64,000 nucleotides of DNA from Polyangiaceae bacterium (GTDB lineage Bacteria; Myxococcota_A; Polyangia; Polyangiales; Polyangiaceae): contig JAKLKA010000004.1 in assembly GCA_023150915.1 (NCBI GenBank), positions 1 to 64,000 of the forward strand, in the 5' to 3' direction. The position numbers and the translations under genes are program-made. Under the pieces are notes generated by a model. The model saw only the letters and a list, made by a program, of their open reading frames with translations. It was not told the DNA's origin and searched no databases. Positions 12,175 to 20,448 of the stretch are shown in pieces; position 1 is the first letter of the stretch, and every line of letters starts with the position of its first letter.

Positions 12175-12963
12175 TCAGGCCGGCAGGCGAGCGAGAAAAC
12201 CGCGCAGCGCACGATTGAATGCCGCAGGGTTCTCGACGCACGGCAGGTGGCCTGCGTCGGGGATCGACACCAGTTCCGAGCCCGCGATGGCGCACGCCAT
12301 GGCCTCGGCCTCGACCGGCGGCGTGAGCGCGTCGTCCGCGCCCACCATCACCAGCGTGGGGCAGGTGATGGTCGGCAGTGTGGGGCCGGAATCGGGTCGT
12401 GCCGCCATGGCGCGCTGGGCCGCCGCCACGCCCTCCACCGTTCCGTCTGCAATCCACGCGCGGACCCGGGCGGCCGTGGCGGCCGGCGCGCCGGGTCGCA
12501 GGAGCTTCGGGAGCATTTCGTCCGCGACCCAGCCCAGGCCCCGGTCGAGCGCGGTCTGCGCGAAGCGTTCGCGGCCCGCTCGGCCCTCGGCGCTGTCGGC
12601 GCCCGGGCGTGTGTCGCTCAGCACCAGGCCCTGGAACAGACCGGGCGCGCGCCGGTACAGCTCGAAGGCCACGTAGCCGCCCATCGACAGCCCCACCACC
12701 GCTGCGCGGTCGACGCCCAGCGCCGCGAGCAGCGCCCGTGCGTCTTCCGCCAGGCGCGCCATGCTGCAGGGCGCGGCGGCGGGCGAGCTCTGGCCCAGGC
12801 CGCGAGCGTCCGGCGCAATCACCCGGTGGTCTGCCAGCGCCGCGAGCTGGTCGGCCCACATCCCCGAATGGAGCGGAAAGGCGTGGAGCAGGAGCACGGC
12901 ACGCTCACCGCGCAGCGTGTCTTCGTAGTGAAGGGTCGTCCCGTCGATCTCGATGCGGGGCAT
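12175..12963 (-). CDS. Alpha/beta hydrolase, enol-lactonase/esterase-like
   Basis: A 262-residue cytoplasmic hydrolase of the alpha/beta fold. Catalytic Ser is in GLSMGGY (nucleophile elbow), the Asp in VMVGADDALTP and the His in DAGHLPCVENP. The oxyanion region is LLHAFPLHSGMW. The overall layout is closest to 3-oxoadipate enol-lactonase (PcaD) and related esterases, but no catabolic partner genes are nearby, so the substrate is open. It starts at the ATG 6 bases after the stop of the upstream lipoprotein gene and is followed after 40 bases by the AgmX-like gene, consistent with one transcript. Confidence 0.88.
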   Translation of the reverse strand: MPRIEIDGTTLHYEDTLRGERAVLLLHAFPLHSGMWADQLAALADHRVIAPDARGLGQSSPAAAPCSMARLAEDARALLAALGVDRAAVVGLSMGGYVAFELYRRAPGLFQGLVLSDTRPGADSAEGRAGRERFAQTALDRGLGWVADEMLPKLLRPGAPAATAARVRAWIADGTVEGVAAAQRAMAARPDSGPTLPTITCPTLVMVGADDALTPPVEAEAMACAIAGSELVSIPDAGHLPCVENPAAFNRALRGFLARLPA

Positions 12964-12969
12964 CGGCGG

Positions 12970-13398
12970 TCACTCGACCTTCACGCCCTTGCGCCATTCC
13001 CCGTACCACTCGTCGGCCTTGGCCTGGTCGAAGGGGCCCATCTCCTGCTTCACCTTCTTCCAGTAGTCGGTGGTGCACCTTTGGTACTCGATCGCCGTCG
13101 CCGGGGCGGGCGGGGCGGCGGGCACGGGCGTGCCGGCGCTTGCGTCGGCGCGGCCCGCATCGGCCTTGCCTGCGTCGGACGAGCCCCCGTCGCCCGTTTC
13201 TACCGGGCGAGCGCTGGTGGCCGAGGACTCGATGCGCAGCTTCTCACAGCGCACGTACTCGTCGCGATGCTTGTCGAGGACCTTCAGGAACTCGTCCTTG
13301 CTCTTGGGTTTGGGCGCCTCGGGCTCCGCGGGCTTCGACTTGCACGAAATGGCGAGCAGACCGGCGACACAGAGCGCGAGCAGAACGGGAGATTTCAT
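12970..13398 (-). CDS. Small lipoprotein of unknown function
   Basis: A 142-residue protein. A signal peptide ends in lipobox LLAISC. The mature part has a Lys/Pro/Glu stretch, a helical segment (KDEFLKVLDKHRDEYVRCEKLRI), an Ala/Gly/Asp low-complexity linker and a second helical segment (IEYQRCTTDYWKKVKQEMG) ending in WYGEWRKGVKVE. Three cysteines remain after the lipidated one is counted out or in, and the two in the helical parts could pair. I recognise no family. It sits between the sigma factor (36-base gap) and the hydrolase (6-base gap). Confidence 0.7.
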   Translation of the reverse strand: MKSPVLLALCVAGLLAISCKSKPAEPEAPKPKSKDEFLKVLDKHRDEYVRCEKLRIESSATSARPVETGDGGSSDAGKADAGRADASAGTPVPAAPPAPATAIEYQRCTTDYWKKVKQEMGPFDQAKADEWYGEWRKGVKVE

Positions 13399-13434
13399 CT
13401 TCGCCAGCCAGCCTGCAGCCGCCCGCGGCGCGGG

Positions 13435-14268
13435 TCAACGTTCGCCGGAGGCATCCAGCGCGGCCCGCATCTGGCGTGCGACCAGCTGCTTGATCTCGTC
13501 GGGCACCTCGGGCGCCGGGCACGACTGGCAGAGCGACAGCGCCCGCCGGAGCGAGTCACAGCGTGCCGAGCAGCGCGGGCACGCTGCCACGTGTGTCTCC
13601 ATCTCGTGGCAGAGCTCGGGGCTCACGTCGTCTTCCAGGTGGCGCGACAAGAGCTCGACCACGTCGGGGCAGCCCGCAAGCGGCGGTGCCTCGGCCTCGG
13701 GGGCGAACAGGGGCGCCAGCCGGTCGCGAACCTGCGCACGCGCCCGATGCAGCCGACTCTTGACCGCTTCGATGCTCAAGCCCAGCACCTTGCCCACCTC
13801 GGGCGCCGTCAGCCCCTCGACGTCGCGCAGGATCAACACCTCGCGGTACATGGGCTCGAGCGCATCGATGGCACGTTCGAGCTCGTTCTCGATCTCGCGC
13901 GCGGCCGCCTGCTCGTCGGGCGCCCGCGCGTCGATCAGCTGAGGCACGCCCTCGGCGCGAAGCTCGTGGAGGGGCTCCAGCGCGCTGGGTTCGCCCACGT
14001 TCTTGCGCCGGCGCTTGATGCAGAACGAGCGGGCAATGGTGTAGAGCCAGGTCGAGAGCGAGCTCTGCCCGCGGAAGTCGCTCAGGTTCTTGGCGGCGGC
14101 CAGCAAGGTGTCCTGCACGACCTCTTCGGCGTCGTGCTCGTGGCGGCACATCTTCATGCCGAAGCGATAGATGTTGGGCGAGTAGCGGTTGATGAGCTCG
14201 GTGAGCGCGGCCTGGTCCCCGCGCTGGGCGGCCTCGAGCAACGCGCGCTCGTTCGTGGGGTGACCCAT
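13435..14268 (-). CDS. ECF-type RNA polymerase sigma factor with a fused zinc-finger (anti-sigma-like) domain
   Basis: A 277-residue protein. Region 2 (about 10-80: DQAALTELINRYSPNIYRF, FRGQSSLSTWLYTIARSFC) and region 4 (about 135-195: LEPMYREVLILRDVEGLTAPEVGKVLGLSIEAVKSRLHRAR) define a group 4 sigma factor. After it comes a Cys/His segment (about 200-245) with CHEMETHVAACPRCSARC. This is the HxxxCxxC zinc-finger pattern of ZAS-type anti-sigma factors, normally a separate protein. The fusion suggests the sensor or inhibitor is built in. It heads a minus-strand run of six genes with gaps of 36, 6, 40, 24 and 6 bases. I see no clear ECF -35/-10 before it. The start is the ATG at 14268. Confidence 0.88.
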   Translation of the reverse strand: MGHPTNERALLEAAQRGDQAALTELINRYSPNIYRFGMKMCRHEHDAEEVVQDTLLAAAKNLSDFRGQSSLSTWLYTIARSFCIKRRRKNVGEPSALEPLHELRAEGVPQLIDARAPDEQAAAREIENELERAIDALEPMYREVLILRDVEGLTAPEVGKVLGLSIEAVKSRLHRARAQVRDRLAPLFAPEAEAPPLAGCPDVVELLSRHLEDDVSPELCHEMETHVAACPRCSARCDSLRRALSLCQSCPAPEVPDEIKQLVARQMRAALDASGER

Positions 14269-14288
14269 GGGCGGCGAAGCCTGCCAGC

Positions 14289-14316
14289 TTGACAGCCTCG
14301 GCGGAAGGGCGACGAT
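14289..14316 (+). promoter_or_regulatory. Possible promoter of nadE
   Basis: TTGACA (14289-14294) matches the -35 consensus exactly. The best -10 in register is weak: GACGAT (14311-14316) after 16 bases. It lies in the 59-base gap between the divergent sigma factor and nadE. Transcription would begin only a few bases before the nadE ATG. No palindromic NrtR site is evident in the gap. Confidence 0.35.
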
Positions 14317-14327
14317 GGGGCCCTGCC

Positions 14328-16322
14328 ATGCGCCTGGTCAAAGTCGCTGCCGCCACCCTGAATCAGACGCCGCTCGACTGGGAAGGCAACACGCGGAACA
14401 TCCTGACCGCGCTCGAGGCCGCGCGCGCGTCGGGCGTCGGGATCCTGTGCTTGCCCGAACTCTGCATCTCCGGGTACGGCTGCGAAGACATGTTCCTGTC
14501 GCCGTCGGTGCTCGCTACCAGTCTCGAGGTGCTGAGCGAGCTCGTGCCCCACACCCACGGTCTGGTGGCGAGCTTCGGCCTGCCGATCTTGCACAACAAG
14601 GCCGTGTTCAACGCCTGCGCCCTGGCGGCCGACGGTCAGCTCTTGGGCTTCGCTGCCAAGCGCGCGCTGGCCGGCGACGGCATCCACTACGAGCCGCGGT
14701 GGTTCAAGCCCTGGCCGCGTGGCAAGCGTGGCGTCACACGGGTGGGCGGGGCAGACCTGCCGATCGGCGACGTGCACTTCGACTGTGGTGGAATCAAGAT
14801 CGGCTTCGAGATCTGCGAAGACGCCTGGATTGCCCAGCGGCCGGGGGCCGAGCTGTCGCTGGATGCCGTGGACGTGATCCTGAACCCTTCGGCCAGCCAC
14901 TTTGCCTTCGGCAAGAAAGAGGTGCGCCGCCGGCTGGTGCTCGAGGGCTCGCGCGCGTTCGGCGTGACCTACGTGTACGCAAACCTGGTGGGCAACGAGG
15001 CGGGGCGCGCCATCTACGACGGAGACGCACTGATCGCCTCGGGCGGCCGGCTCTTGGCATCGTCCGCGCGCTTTTCCTTCGCGAATGCCTCGATGGTCTC
15101 GGCCACCGTCGACGTCGACTTGACTCGCAGCCGCCACGGCTGGCTGTCCAGCTTCCATCCGCAGGTCGACGCCGAGCCGGGCGAGTGCGTCGGCGTGGCG
15201 CACGACTTTCCGGCGGCCCGCGTCGAGGTCACGCGACTCACCGAGCCCGCCTGGGAGTCGGGGCCCGCGCTCAAAGAAGAAGAGTTCGCGCGGGCGGTGT
15301 CTCTGGCGCTGTTCGACTATCTGCGCAAGAGCCGCTCGCAGGGCTTCGTGGTCTCGCTTTCGGGCGGTGCCGATTCCAGCGCCGTGGCCTGCCTGGTGGC
15401 GATGGCCCTGGGTTTCGCGGCCGAGCAGCTGGGCCTGGACGGCGTTCACCAGAAGCTGGGCCACGTGACCGGGGTCACGGAATGCCACGACGTGCCCGGC
15501 TTGGTGCGGCGCCTGCTCACCACGGCGTATCAGGCCACGCGCAACAGCGGCCCCGTCACCCGCGCGGCAGCACGGACCGTGGCCGAGGCGCTGGGCGCGA
15601 AACACGTCGAGCTCGATGTCGACGCTCTGGTCGAAGGCTATCAGCGCCTGGCCGAAGGGGCGCTCGGCCGCGCGCTGACCTGGGAGCGCGATGACATCGC
15701 GCTGCAGAACATCCAGGCGAGGGTGCGCTCGCCCAGCGTGTGGCTCTTGGCGAACGTCACCGGCGCGCTCTTGCTGGCGACCAGCAATCGCTCGGAGGCT
15801 GCGGTGGGCTACGCCACCATGGACGGCGACACCTCGGGCGGGCTCAGCCCCATCGCGGGCATCGACAAGGCCTACCTGCGGCAGTGGCTGCGCTGGCTCG
15901 AGGCCGCGGGGCCCGACGGCCTTGGCCCGATCCCCGCGCTGTCGGTGGTGAACCAGCAGCAACCGACCGCCGAGCTTCGACCGGCGGCCCAGCACCAGAC
16001 CGACGAGGGCGATCTGATGCCTTATGTGCTGCTCGACGCCATCGAGCGCGCGGCCATTCGTGACAAGCGTTCGCCGCTCGAGGTCTGGGAGCTGATGCGC
16101 GCCGAATTCCCGGCCTACGAGGGGCCGCTGCTGGTGACCTGGATCCTGCGGTTCTTCCGGCTGTTCAGCCGGAACCAGTGGAAGCGCGAGCGCTACGCGC
16201 CGAGCTTTCACCTGGACGACGAGAGCCTGGACCCGAAGACCTGGTGTCGCTTCCCGATCTTGAGCGGCGGCTTCGAGCGCGAGCTGACCCAGCTGGCGGC
16301 CAAGGCGGGGAAGGGGCCGTGA
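14328..16322 (+). CDS. nadE: Glutamine-dependent NAD+ synthetase
   Basis: A 664-residue enzyme that amidates nicotinic acid adenine dinucleotide to NAD+ with ATP, using ammonia from glutamine. The N-terminal nitrilase-type glutaminase domain (about 1-280) shows the Glu in LPELCISGYG, the Lys in KRALAGDG and the Cys in GFEICEDAW. The C-terminal synthetase domain (about 325-664) carries the ATP-pyrophosphatase loop SLSGGADSS (near 344) and TSNRSEAAVGY. I chose ATG 14328 (MRLVKVAAATLNQ), since the family begins there; upstream codons in frame give no conserved residues. The stop overlaps the GTG start of the Nudix/NrtR gene (GTGA). Confidence 0.96.
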   Translation: MRLVKVAAATLNQTPLDWEGNTRNILTALEAARASGVGILCLPELCISGYGCEDMFLSPSVLATSLEVLSELVPHTHGLVASFGLPILHNKAVFNACALAADGQLLGFAAKRALAGDGIHYEPRWFKPWPRGKRGVTRVGGADLPIGDVHFDCGGIKIGFEICEDAWIAQRPGAELSLDAVDVILNPSASHFAFGKKEVRRRLVLEGSRAFGVTYVYANLVGNEAGRAIYDGDALIASGGRLLASSARFSFANASMVSATVDVDLTRSRHGWLSSFHPQVDAEPGECVGVAHDFPAARVEVTRLTEPAWESGPALKEEEFARAVSLALFDYLRKSRSQGFVVSLSGGADSSAVACLVAMALGFAAEQLGLDGVHQKLGHVTGVTECHDVPGLVRRLLTTAYQATRNSGPVTRAAARTVAEALGAKHVELDVDALVEGYQRLAEGALGRALTWERDDIALQNIQARVRSPSVWLLANVTGALLLATSNRSEAAVGYATMDGDTSGGLSPIAGIDKAYLRQWLRWLEAAGPDGLGPIPALSVVNQQQPTAELRPAAQHQTDEGDLMPYVLLDAIERAAIRDKRSPLEVWELMRAEFPAYEGPLLVTWILRFFRLFSRNQWKRERYAPSFHLDDESLDPKTWCRFPILSGGFERELTQLAAKAGKGP

Positions 16323-16996
16323 GCGACTACCCGCGGCCGGCTCTCGCCGCGGACGTCGTGGCGCTGGCTTTCGACGGCCGAGAGCTCTTCGTGCTGTTGA
16401 TCGAGCGCGGCAACGAGCCGTTCGCCGGTCAGTGGGCGCTGCCCGGCGGCTTCGTGGAGCCGCACGAGAGCGTCGAGCAGGCAGCGGTGCGCGAGCTGAC
16501 GGAAGAGACCGGCGTCACCGACATCTCGGTCGAGCAGCTCTACACCCTCAGCCAGCCCGGGCGCGACCCACGGGGCTGGGTGGTGAGCGTCGTGCACCTG
16601 GCGCTCTTGCGCATGGCCGCGCACGTTCCGGCGGCGGGAGACGACGCGCGCCGCGCGGAGTGGGTGCCAGTGAAGCGAGCCAAGGGGCTGGCGTTCGATC
16701 ACGGCGTTGCGCTCGAGCGTGCGCTGGCTCGCATTCGGGCCCGGGCCGAGCGCTTTCCCTTCGGTGCCGAGCTCTTGCCCGAGAAGTTCACCTTGCGTGA
16801 GCTCGAAGCGCTTCACCGGGCGGTGCTTGGCGAGTCGCTCGACCGACGCAACTTCCGAAAGCGCGTGCGCTCGTGGGTCCCTTTGATGCCGCTCGACGAG
16901 CGCGAGACCGGTGTGCGCCACCGTCGTGCCCGATACTTCCGCTTCGACGGTCGGCGCATGCGGCCGCTGTCGCGGGCGGAGACCGGCGAGCCTTGA
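16319..16996 (+). CDS. nrtR: NrtR-type Nudix regulator of NAD metabolism (or ADP-ribose pyrophosphatase)
   Basis: A 225-residue protein. The N-terminal Nudix domain (about 1-140) has a complete Nudix box: GGFVEPHE, then seven residues, then RELTEETGV. The C-terminal region (about 155-225) resembles the winged helix of NrtR: FTLRELEALHRAVLGESLDRRNFRKRV. In NrtR the Nudix part binds ADP-ribose and the winged helix binds DNA to repress NAD genes. Position directly after nadE with a GTGA overlap supports this. Because all Nudix catalytic Glu residues are present, it may also hydrolyse ADP-ribose. GTG 16319 is chosen over upstream codons, which lie deep inside nadE. Confidence 0.85.
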   Translation: MSDYPRPALAADVVALAFDGRELFVLLIERGNEPFAGQWALPGGFVEPHESVEQAAVRELTEETGVTDISVEQLYTLSQPGRDPRGWVVSVVHLALLRMAAHVPAAGDDARRAEWVPVKRAKGLAFDHGVALERALARIRARAERFPFGAELLPEKFTLRELEALHRAVLGESLDRRNFRKRVRSWVPLMPLDERETGVRHRRARYFRFDGRRMRPLSRAETGEP

Positions 16997-17655
16997 GCAT
17001 CGAGGGGCTCTGCGAGCGTGAGTTGCCCGGGCTGTTGGCCCAGGCGGCTGAGCGGTTCGACGACGATCCCGGTCACGACCTGCAGCACGCCCTTCGGGTG
17101 GCGCGCTGGACGTTGCGCTTGAGCGACGGCCAGGTGCCGCCGCGCCTGGCGCTGGCGGCGGCGGTGCTGCACGACATCGTGAACCTGCCCAAAGACTCGC
17201 CCGATCGCGCCCAGGCCAGCGAACGCTCGGCCGCCGTGGCCCGCGAGTGGCTGCCCCGGTGGGGGCTCTCCGGAGCGGAGATCGAGCTGGTTGCCGAAGC
17301 CATCCGCGATCACAGCTTCAGCCGCGGCGCGACGCCGCGCACGCCCTTGGGCCGCGCGCTGCAAGACGCCGACCGCCTCGAGGCCCTGGGCGCGCTCGGT
17401 CTGATGCGCTGTCTCTCGGCGGGGGCGCGCATGGGGGCCCGCTTCTTCCATCCCAGCGACCCGTGGGCCAGTGGCCGCCCCCTCGACGACCGGCAGTATT
17501 CGGTGGACCACCTGTTCACCAAGCTGCTGGGGCTGGCCCAGACCCTGTGCACCGAAGGCGGGCGGCTCGAGGCGCGCCGACGGATCGCCTTCTTGCGGTC
17601 GTTCCTCGCTGCTCTGGCCAGCGAGATCGAAGCCCCGCTCACGGATGAACGATGA
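16993..17655 (+). CDS. HD-domain metal-dependent phosphohydrolase
   Basis: A 220-residue HD-superfamily protein. Metal ligands expected for the family are visible: His in DPGHDLQHALRVA, the HD pair in AVLHDIVNL, His in AIRDHSFSRG and Asp in LQDADRLEALG. Proteins of this shape hydrolyse phosphate esters of nucleotides or similar molecules; the substrate is not known. The TTG start at 16993 overlaps the nrtR stop (TTGA), as in the other coupled pairs in this operon, so it probably works with NAD or nucleotide metabolism. It converges on the L,D-transpeptidase gene and overlaps its end by 17 bases. Confidence 0.82.
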   Translation: MSIEGLCERELPGLLAQAAERFDDDPGHDLQHALRVARWTLRLSDGQVPPRLALAAAVLHDIVNLPKDSPDRAQASERSAAVAREWLPRWGLSGAEIELVAEAIRDHSFSRGATPRTPLGRALQDADRLEALGALGLMRCLSAGARMGARFFHPSDPWASGRPLDDRQYSVDHLFTKLLGLAQTLCTEGGRLEARRRIAFLRSFLAALASEIEAPLTDER

Positions 17656-19174
17656 AGGTGGTGGCCGGCTCGACGTTGGGTCGCCAGCGCACCCCGTGCC
17701 ACCCCTCGGGCATCGGCGGCTCGGTGAACTCGAACAACCACTTGCCGTCGATCGGCGACACGTTCACGCACCCCCCGCTCTTGCGATCGCCCCAGTCGTC
17801 GTGCCAATACGCGCCATGGAGCGCGTGGGGGCCGCTGAAGTTCTGCGCCCACGGCACGTCGGAGTGCACATAGTCGCCGGGGGCGACCATGGTGGCGGTG
17901 GCGAACTTGCCGGTGATGGGGAAGACGCCCACCGGGGTGGCCGCCGTGTCGATCGCCGGGATGCCCCGGGCCGGCGTGCCGCCGCGCCCGGGTGCGATCA
18001 GCGTGGCGAAGACCGGGCGCGTGCCCTCGAAGGCGATCATCCACCCCTCCCACACGCTGGACTCGATCCAGGTGCGCCGCCCGGCGGGCCCTTGCTGGGT
18101 GTCCTCGCCGCCCACGGGGGCGCCCCAGGGCGTCTTTTCTTGCGGCACCGGCAGCACCGCGTCGGCCTTTTTCACCCAGATCCCCGGCTGCCGGGTCTCC
18201 AGATAGGTGGTTCCGTCTTGCTCGCGCTTTTCACCCGTGAGCTCGACGAACGACAGCCGAGCGAAGCGTTCGCCCAGCTCCACCAGCTTGCCGCCCTCGG
18301 CCTTGAACTTCGGTCGGTCTTTGCTGCGAAAGAAGGCGAGGGGCAGCTTGGCATCTTTTCCCAGGTGCACCCCCTGGAAGGTCACCTGCTTGTAGGGCAC
18401 GACTCGATCTTTCGGAACCCACAAGAGGTCTGCGCTGAGCAGCCACGTTCGATCTTCGCCCGCGGCTTCGGCGCTGTAGGCCACGGTCGACAGCGGCAAG
18501 AGGCGCTTGCGCGGCTCGTGCACGGTGGAAGGCAACTTGCCCAGCGAGAACGCCGGGCTGGTGGCGGGGGACAGATCGACGCCCACCAGTGACTCGTGGA
18601 CCTTCTCGCCGCGCCTTGCCGCGGCGACCCGATCGGTGTGCTCTTCCAGGTCCCACTCGCGCTGCCGTTGCTCCGTGCGCTTCGGGATCTCGGCGTATCG
18701 GTTCACGCCCCGCGATTCGCCATACTTGTGAGGCCACGGCGTCGACACGTTGGGCGCGTAGGGTCGGAGCGCGACCAGCGCCGGATCGCGCTCGTCCAAG
18801 GTGGCGCGCACGCCATCGACGCACACCCAACCCCGGGGCTCGATCGCATACCACTTCGAGCACCCCGGGCCGCTCTTCGGCCCCGGCTCCTTCAGCTTCA
18901 CCGAGCCGCCGAACCAGAGGAAGCCGATCCAGCCCTCGCTGCCCGGTTCGGGGTGGACCCAGACGAAGCGCGTCTTGGCCCACACCCGGGCCTCGCCGGG
19001 ACCTGCAGGCGGGGCCGGCGCGCTGGGCGCGCCCGGGACTGCCGCGGCGGGCTCGGCTGGCGGTGCGGCGCTGGGCTCGACGGCAGGCTCCTTCCCGCGA
19101 GCGGGCTCTGGCTCGCGACTGGCGCACCCCAGCAGCGCGACGGCGAGCCACAGGGGTGGAAGGGGCGAGCGCAT
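17639..19174 (-). CDS. L,D-transpeptidase (YkuD) lipoprotein
   Basis: A 511-residue protein. I chose ATG 19174 because it opens a signal peptide with lipobox ALLGC; the frame is open upstream only as a shadow of mutH. An Ala/Pro linker (about 20-60) is followed by a region with SH3-like character (TRFVWVHPEPGSEGWIGF; GWVCVDGVRATL). A C-terminal YkuD domain (about 395-511) has HGAYWHDDWGDRKSGGCVNVSP. The active-site motif is normally S-H-G-C; here it reads S-G-G-C, with the catalytic Cys kept. The family forms 3-3 crosslinks in peptidoglycan or anchors lipoproteins. It diverges from mutH, with 31 bases between starts. Confidence 0.87.
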   Translation of the reverse strand: MRSPLPPLWLAVALLGCASREPEPARGKEPAVEPSAAPPAEPAAAVPGAPSAPAPPAGPGEARVWAKTRFVWVHPEPGSEGWIGFLWFGGSVKLKEPGPKSGPGCSKWYAIEPRGWVCVDGVRATLDERDPALVALRPYAPNVSTPWPHKYGESRGVNRYAEIPKRTEQRQREWDLEEHTDRVAAARRGEKVHESLVGVDLSPATSPAFSLGKLPSTVHEPRKRLLPLSTVAYSAEAAGEDRTWLLSADLLWVPKDRVVPYKQVTFQGVHLGKDAKLPLAFFRSKDRPKFKAEGGKLVELGERFARLSFVELTGEKREQDGTTYLETRQPGIWVKKADAVLPVPQEKTPWGAPVGGEDTQQGPAGRRTWIESSVWEGWMIAFEGTRPVFATLIAPGRGGTPARGIPAIDTAATPVGVFPITGKFATATMVAPGDYVHSDVPWAQNFSGPHALHGAYWHDDWGDRKSGGCVNVSPIDGKWLFEFTEPPMPEGWHGVRWRPNVEPATTFIVHP

Positions 19175-19205
19175 CGGTCTTGGTCCGGATATCGTCGACG
19201 GCGCC

Positions 19206-19892
19206 GTGGCGCAACCTCTCCGCCCCCAGAGCGAAGCCGAGCTCGTGGCGCGGGCGCGGGCGCTCTCGGGCCGGCGCGTCGGTGAGCTGGCCAGCGAGCT
19301 CGGGCAGCCGTGTCCCCCGGATCTGCGGCGGGCGAAGGGTTTCGTGGGGGGGCTGGTCGAGCGGGCGCTGGGCGCCGACGCTGGTCCGCGAGCGTTGCCC
19401 GATTTTTCTCTGCTCGGCGTCGAGCTGAAGACACTGCCGGTCGACGCGCGCGGGCGACCCGTCGAGTCGACCTTCGTGTGCACCATTCCCCTCACCGAGG
19501 TGGCAAACCTGGAGTGGGAAGCGTCGCCGGTCTGGCGCAAGCTTCGCCGCGTGCTGTGGGTCGTGGTCGAGGGTCAGCGCAGCCTGCCGCCAGCGCAGCG
19601 GCGCATCGGCGAGCCGCTGCTCTGGAGCCCGAGCCCGGCGCAAGAGCGCGCCCTCCGCTTCGACTGGGAAGAGCTGGCGGGCTTGATCGGTCGAGGCGAC
19701 GTCGAGCGCATCACCGGCCACCTGGGGAATTGCCTGCAGGTGCGGCCGAAGGCTGCGACCTCCCGCTCGCGCCGCCGCGGCACCGACCGGGACGGCGCGT
19801 TCTTCGACGCGATGCCCAAGGGCTTCTACCTGCGGGCCACGTTCACCGCCACGCTGCTGGCCGAGCACTTCGTGGTATCGGCCGCGGGCTAG
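19206..19892 (+). CDS. mutH: MutH-type DNA mismatch repair endonuclease
   Basis: A 228-residue protein aligning end to end with E. coli MutH (229). It shares LGELA-like and RAKGFVGGLVE segments, DFSLLGVELKTLPVD, RPVESTFVC, KLRRVLWVVVEG, QRRIGEPLLWSPS, QVRPKAA and GFYLRATFTATLLAEHF. The catalytic residues Glu52, Asp66, Glu73 and Lys75 correspond to E. coli Glu56, Asp70, Glu77 and Lys79 at a constant offset of four. MutH nicks the unmethylated strand at hemimethylated GATC after activation by MutS-MutL. GTG 19206 is chosen because it gives the family length; the frame upstream is a shadow of the transpeptidase. No dam methylase or other mut gene is in the window. Confidence 0.93.
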   Translation: MAQPLRPQSEAELVARARALSGRRVGELASELGQPCPPDLRRAKGFVGGLVERALGADAGPRALPDFSLLGVELKTLPVDARGRPVESTFVCTIPLTEVANLEWEASPVWRKLRRVLWVVVEGQRSLPPAQRRIGEPLLWSPSPAQERALRFDWEELAGLIGRGDVERITGHLGNCLQVRPKAATSRSRRRGTDRDGAFFDAMPKGFYLRATFTATLLAEHFVVSAAG

Positions 19893-20323
19893 CCCGTCCG
19901 CATGGGTCGCGACTTCTGCGGATAGTGGCCGTCGAGGGCGCGAGCGAACAGGCGGCACACGTCGGTCAGGGTCAAGATGCCCGCCAGGCGGCCGTTGTGA
20001 TCGACCACGACCACCGAGCTCAGCTGGCGCTCGGCCATCTCGAGCAGCACGACGTCCAGCGGCTCTGCGGCCTCTGCAACGTAGGCCGGCATGTGGCAGA
20101 CTTCGCGGACCAGCAGCGCAGAGTCACGATCCGGAGCGAGCGCCCCCGCCACTTGGATGTCGCGGACGGTCACCACGCCCGCGATCTTCCCCTTGCTGGT
20201 CACCGGTAGGTGGTGGATGCCGTGCTCATCCATGAACACCCGGGCGGTGACCACGTCTTCGCCGATGTCGATGGAGTGAGGCAGCGGCGTCATCACGGTC
20301 CCCACTGAAGGCATGCCGCTCAT
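19889..20323 (-). CDS. Tandem CBS-domain protein
   Basis: A protein of about 144 residues made of two CBS motifs: TVMTPLPHSIDIGEDVVTAR with HHLPVTSKGKIAGVVTVRDI, and SSVVVVDHNGRLAGILTLTDV. CBS pairs usually bind adenosyl nucleotides and act as energy or redox sensors. There is no attached enzyme or channel domain. ATG 20323 and ATG 20314 are both possible starts; neither has a strong ribosome site. The open frame continues far upstream but that part is a shadow of the neighbouring gene. It converges on mutH, with stops overlapping by four bases. Confidence 0.8.
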   Translation of the reverse strand: MSGMPSVGTVMTPLPHSIDIGEDVVTARVFMDEHGIHHLPVTSKGKIAGVVTVRDIQVAGALAPDRDSALLVREVCHMPAYVAEAAEPLDVVLLEMAERQLSSVVVVDHNGRLAGILTLTDVCRLFARALDGHYPQKSRPMRTG

Positions 20324-20448
20324 GGGGAAGGGCCAGGTGCACGAGCCGTACCACTGGCTGGATTCCCGGGGGGAGCGCCGCAGATGCCCGCGGTTCGACC
20401 GCACGAGCTGCGCGCACCCCCGGTCTCGGCGAAAGACTTGCGGTCGAG

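Noticed and set aside
9474-12218. A 914-codon plus-strand open frame
   Set aside because: It runs antisense through GH31, AgmX-like and hydrolase genes that all have clear motifs. Its own translation is Arg/Ala/Gly-rich without any fold signature.
11833-14292. An 819-codon plus-strand open frame
   Set aside because: Shadow of four minus-strand genes, including the sigma factor and the hydrolase with complete catalytic residues.
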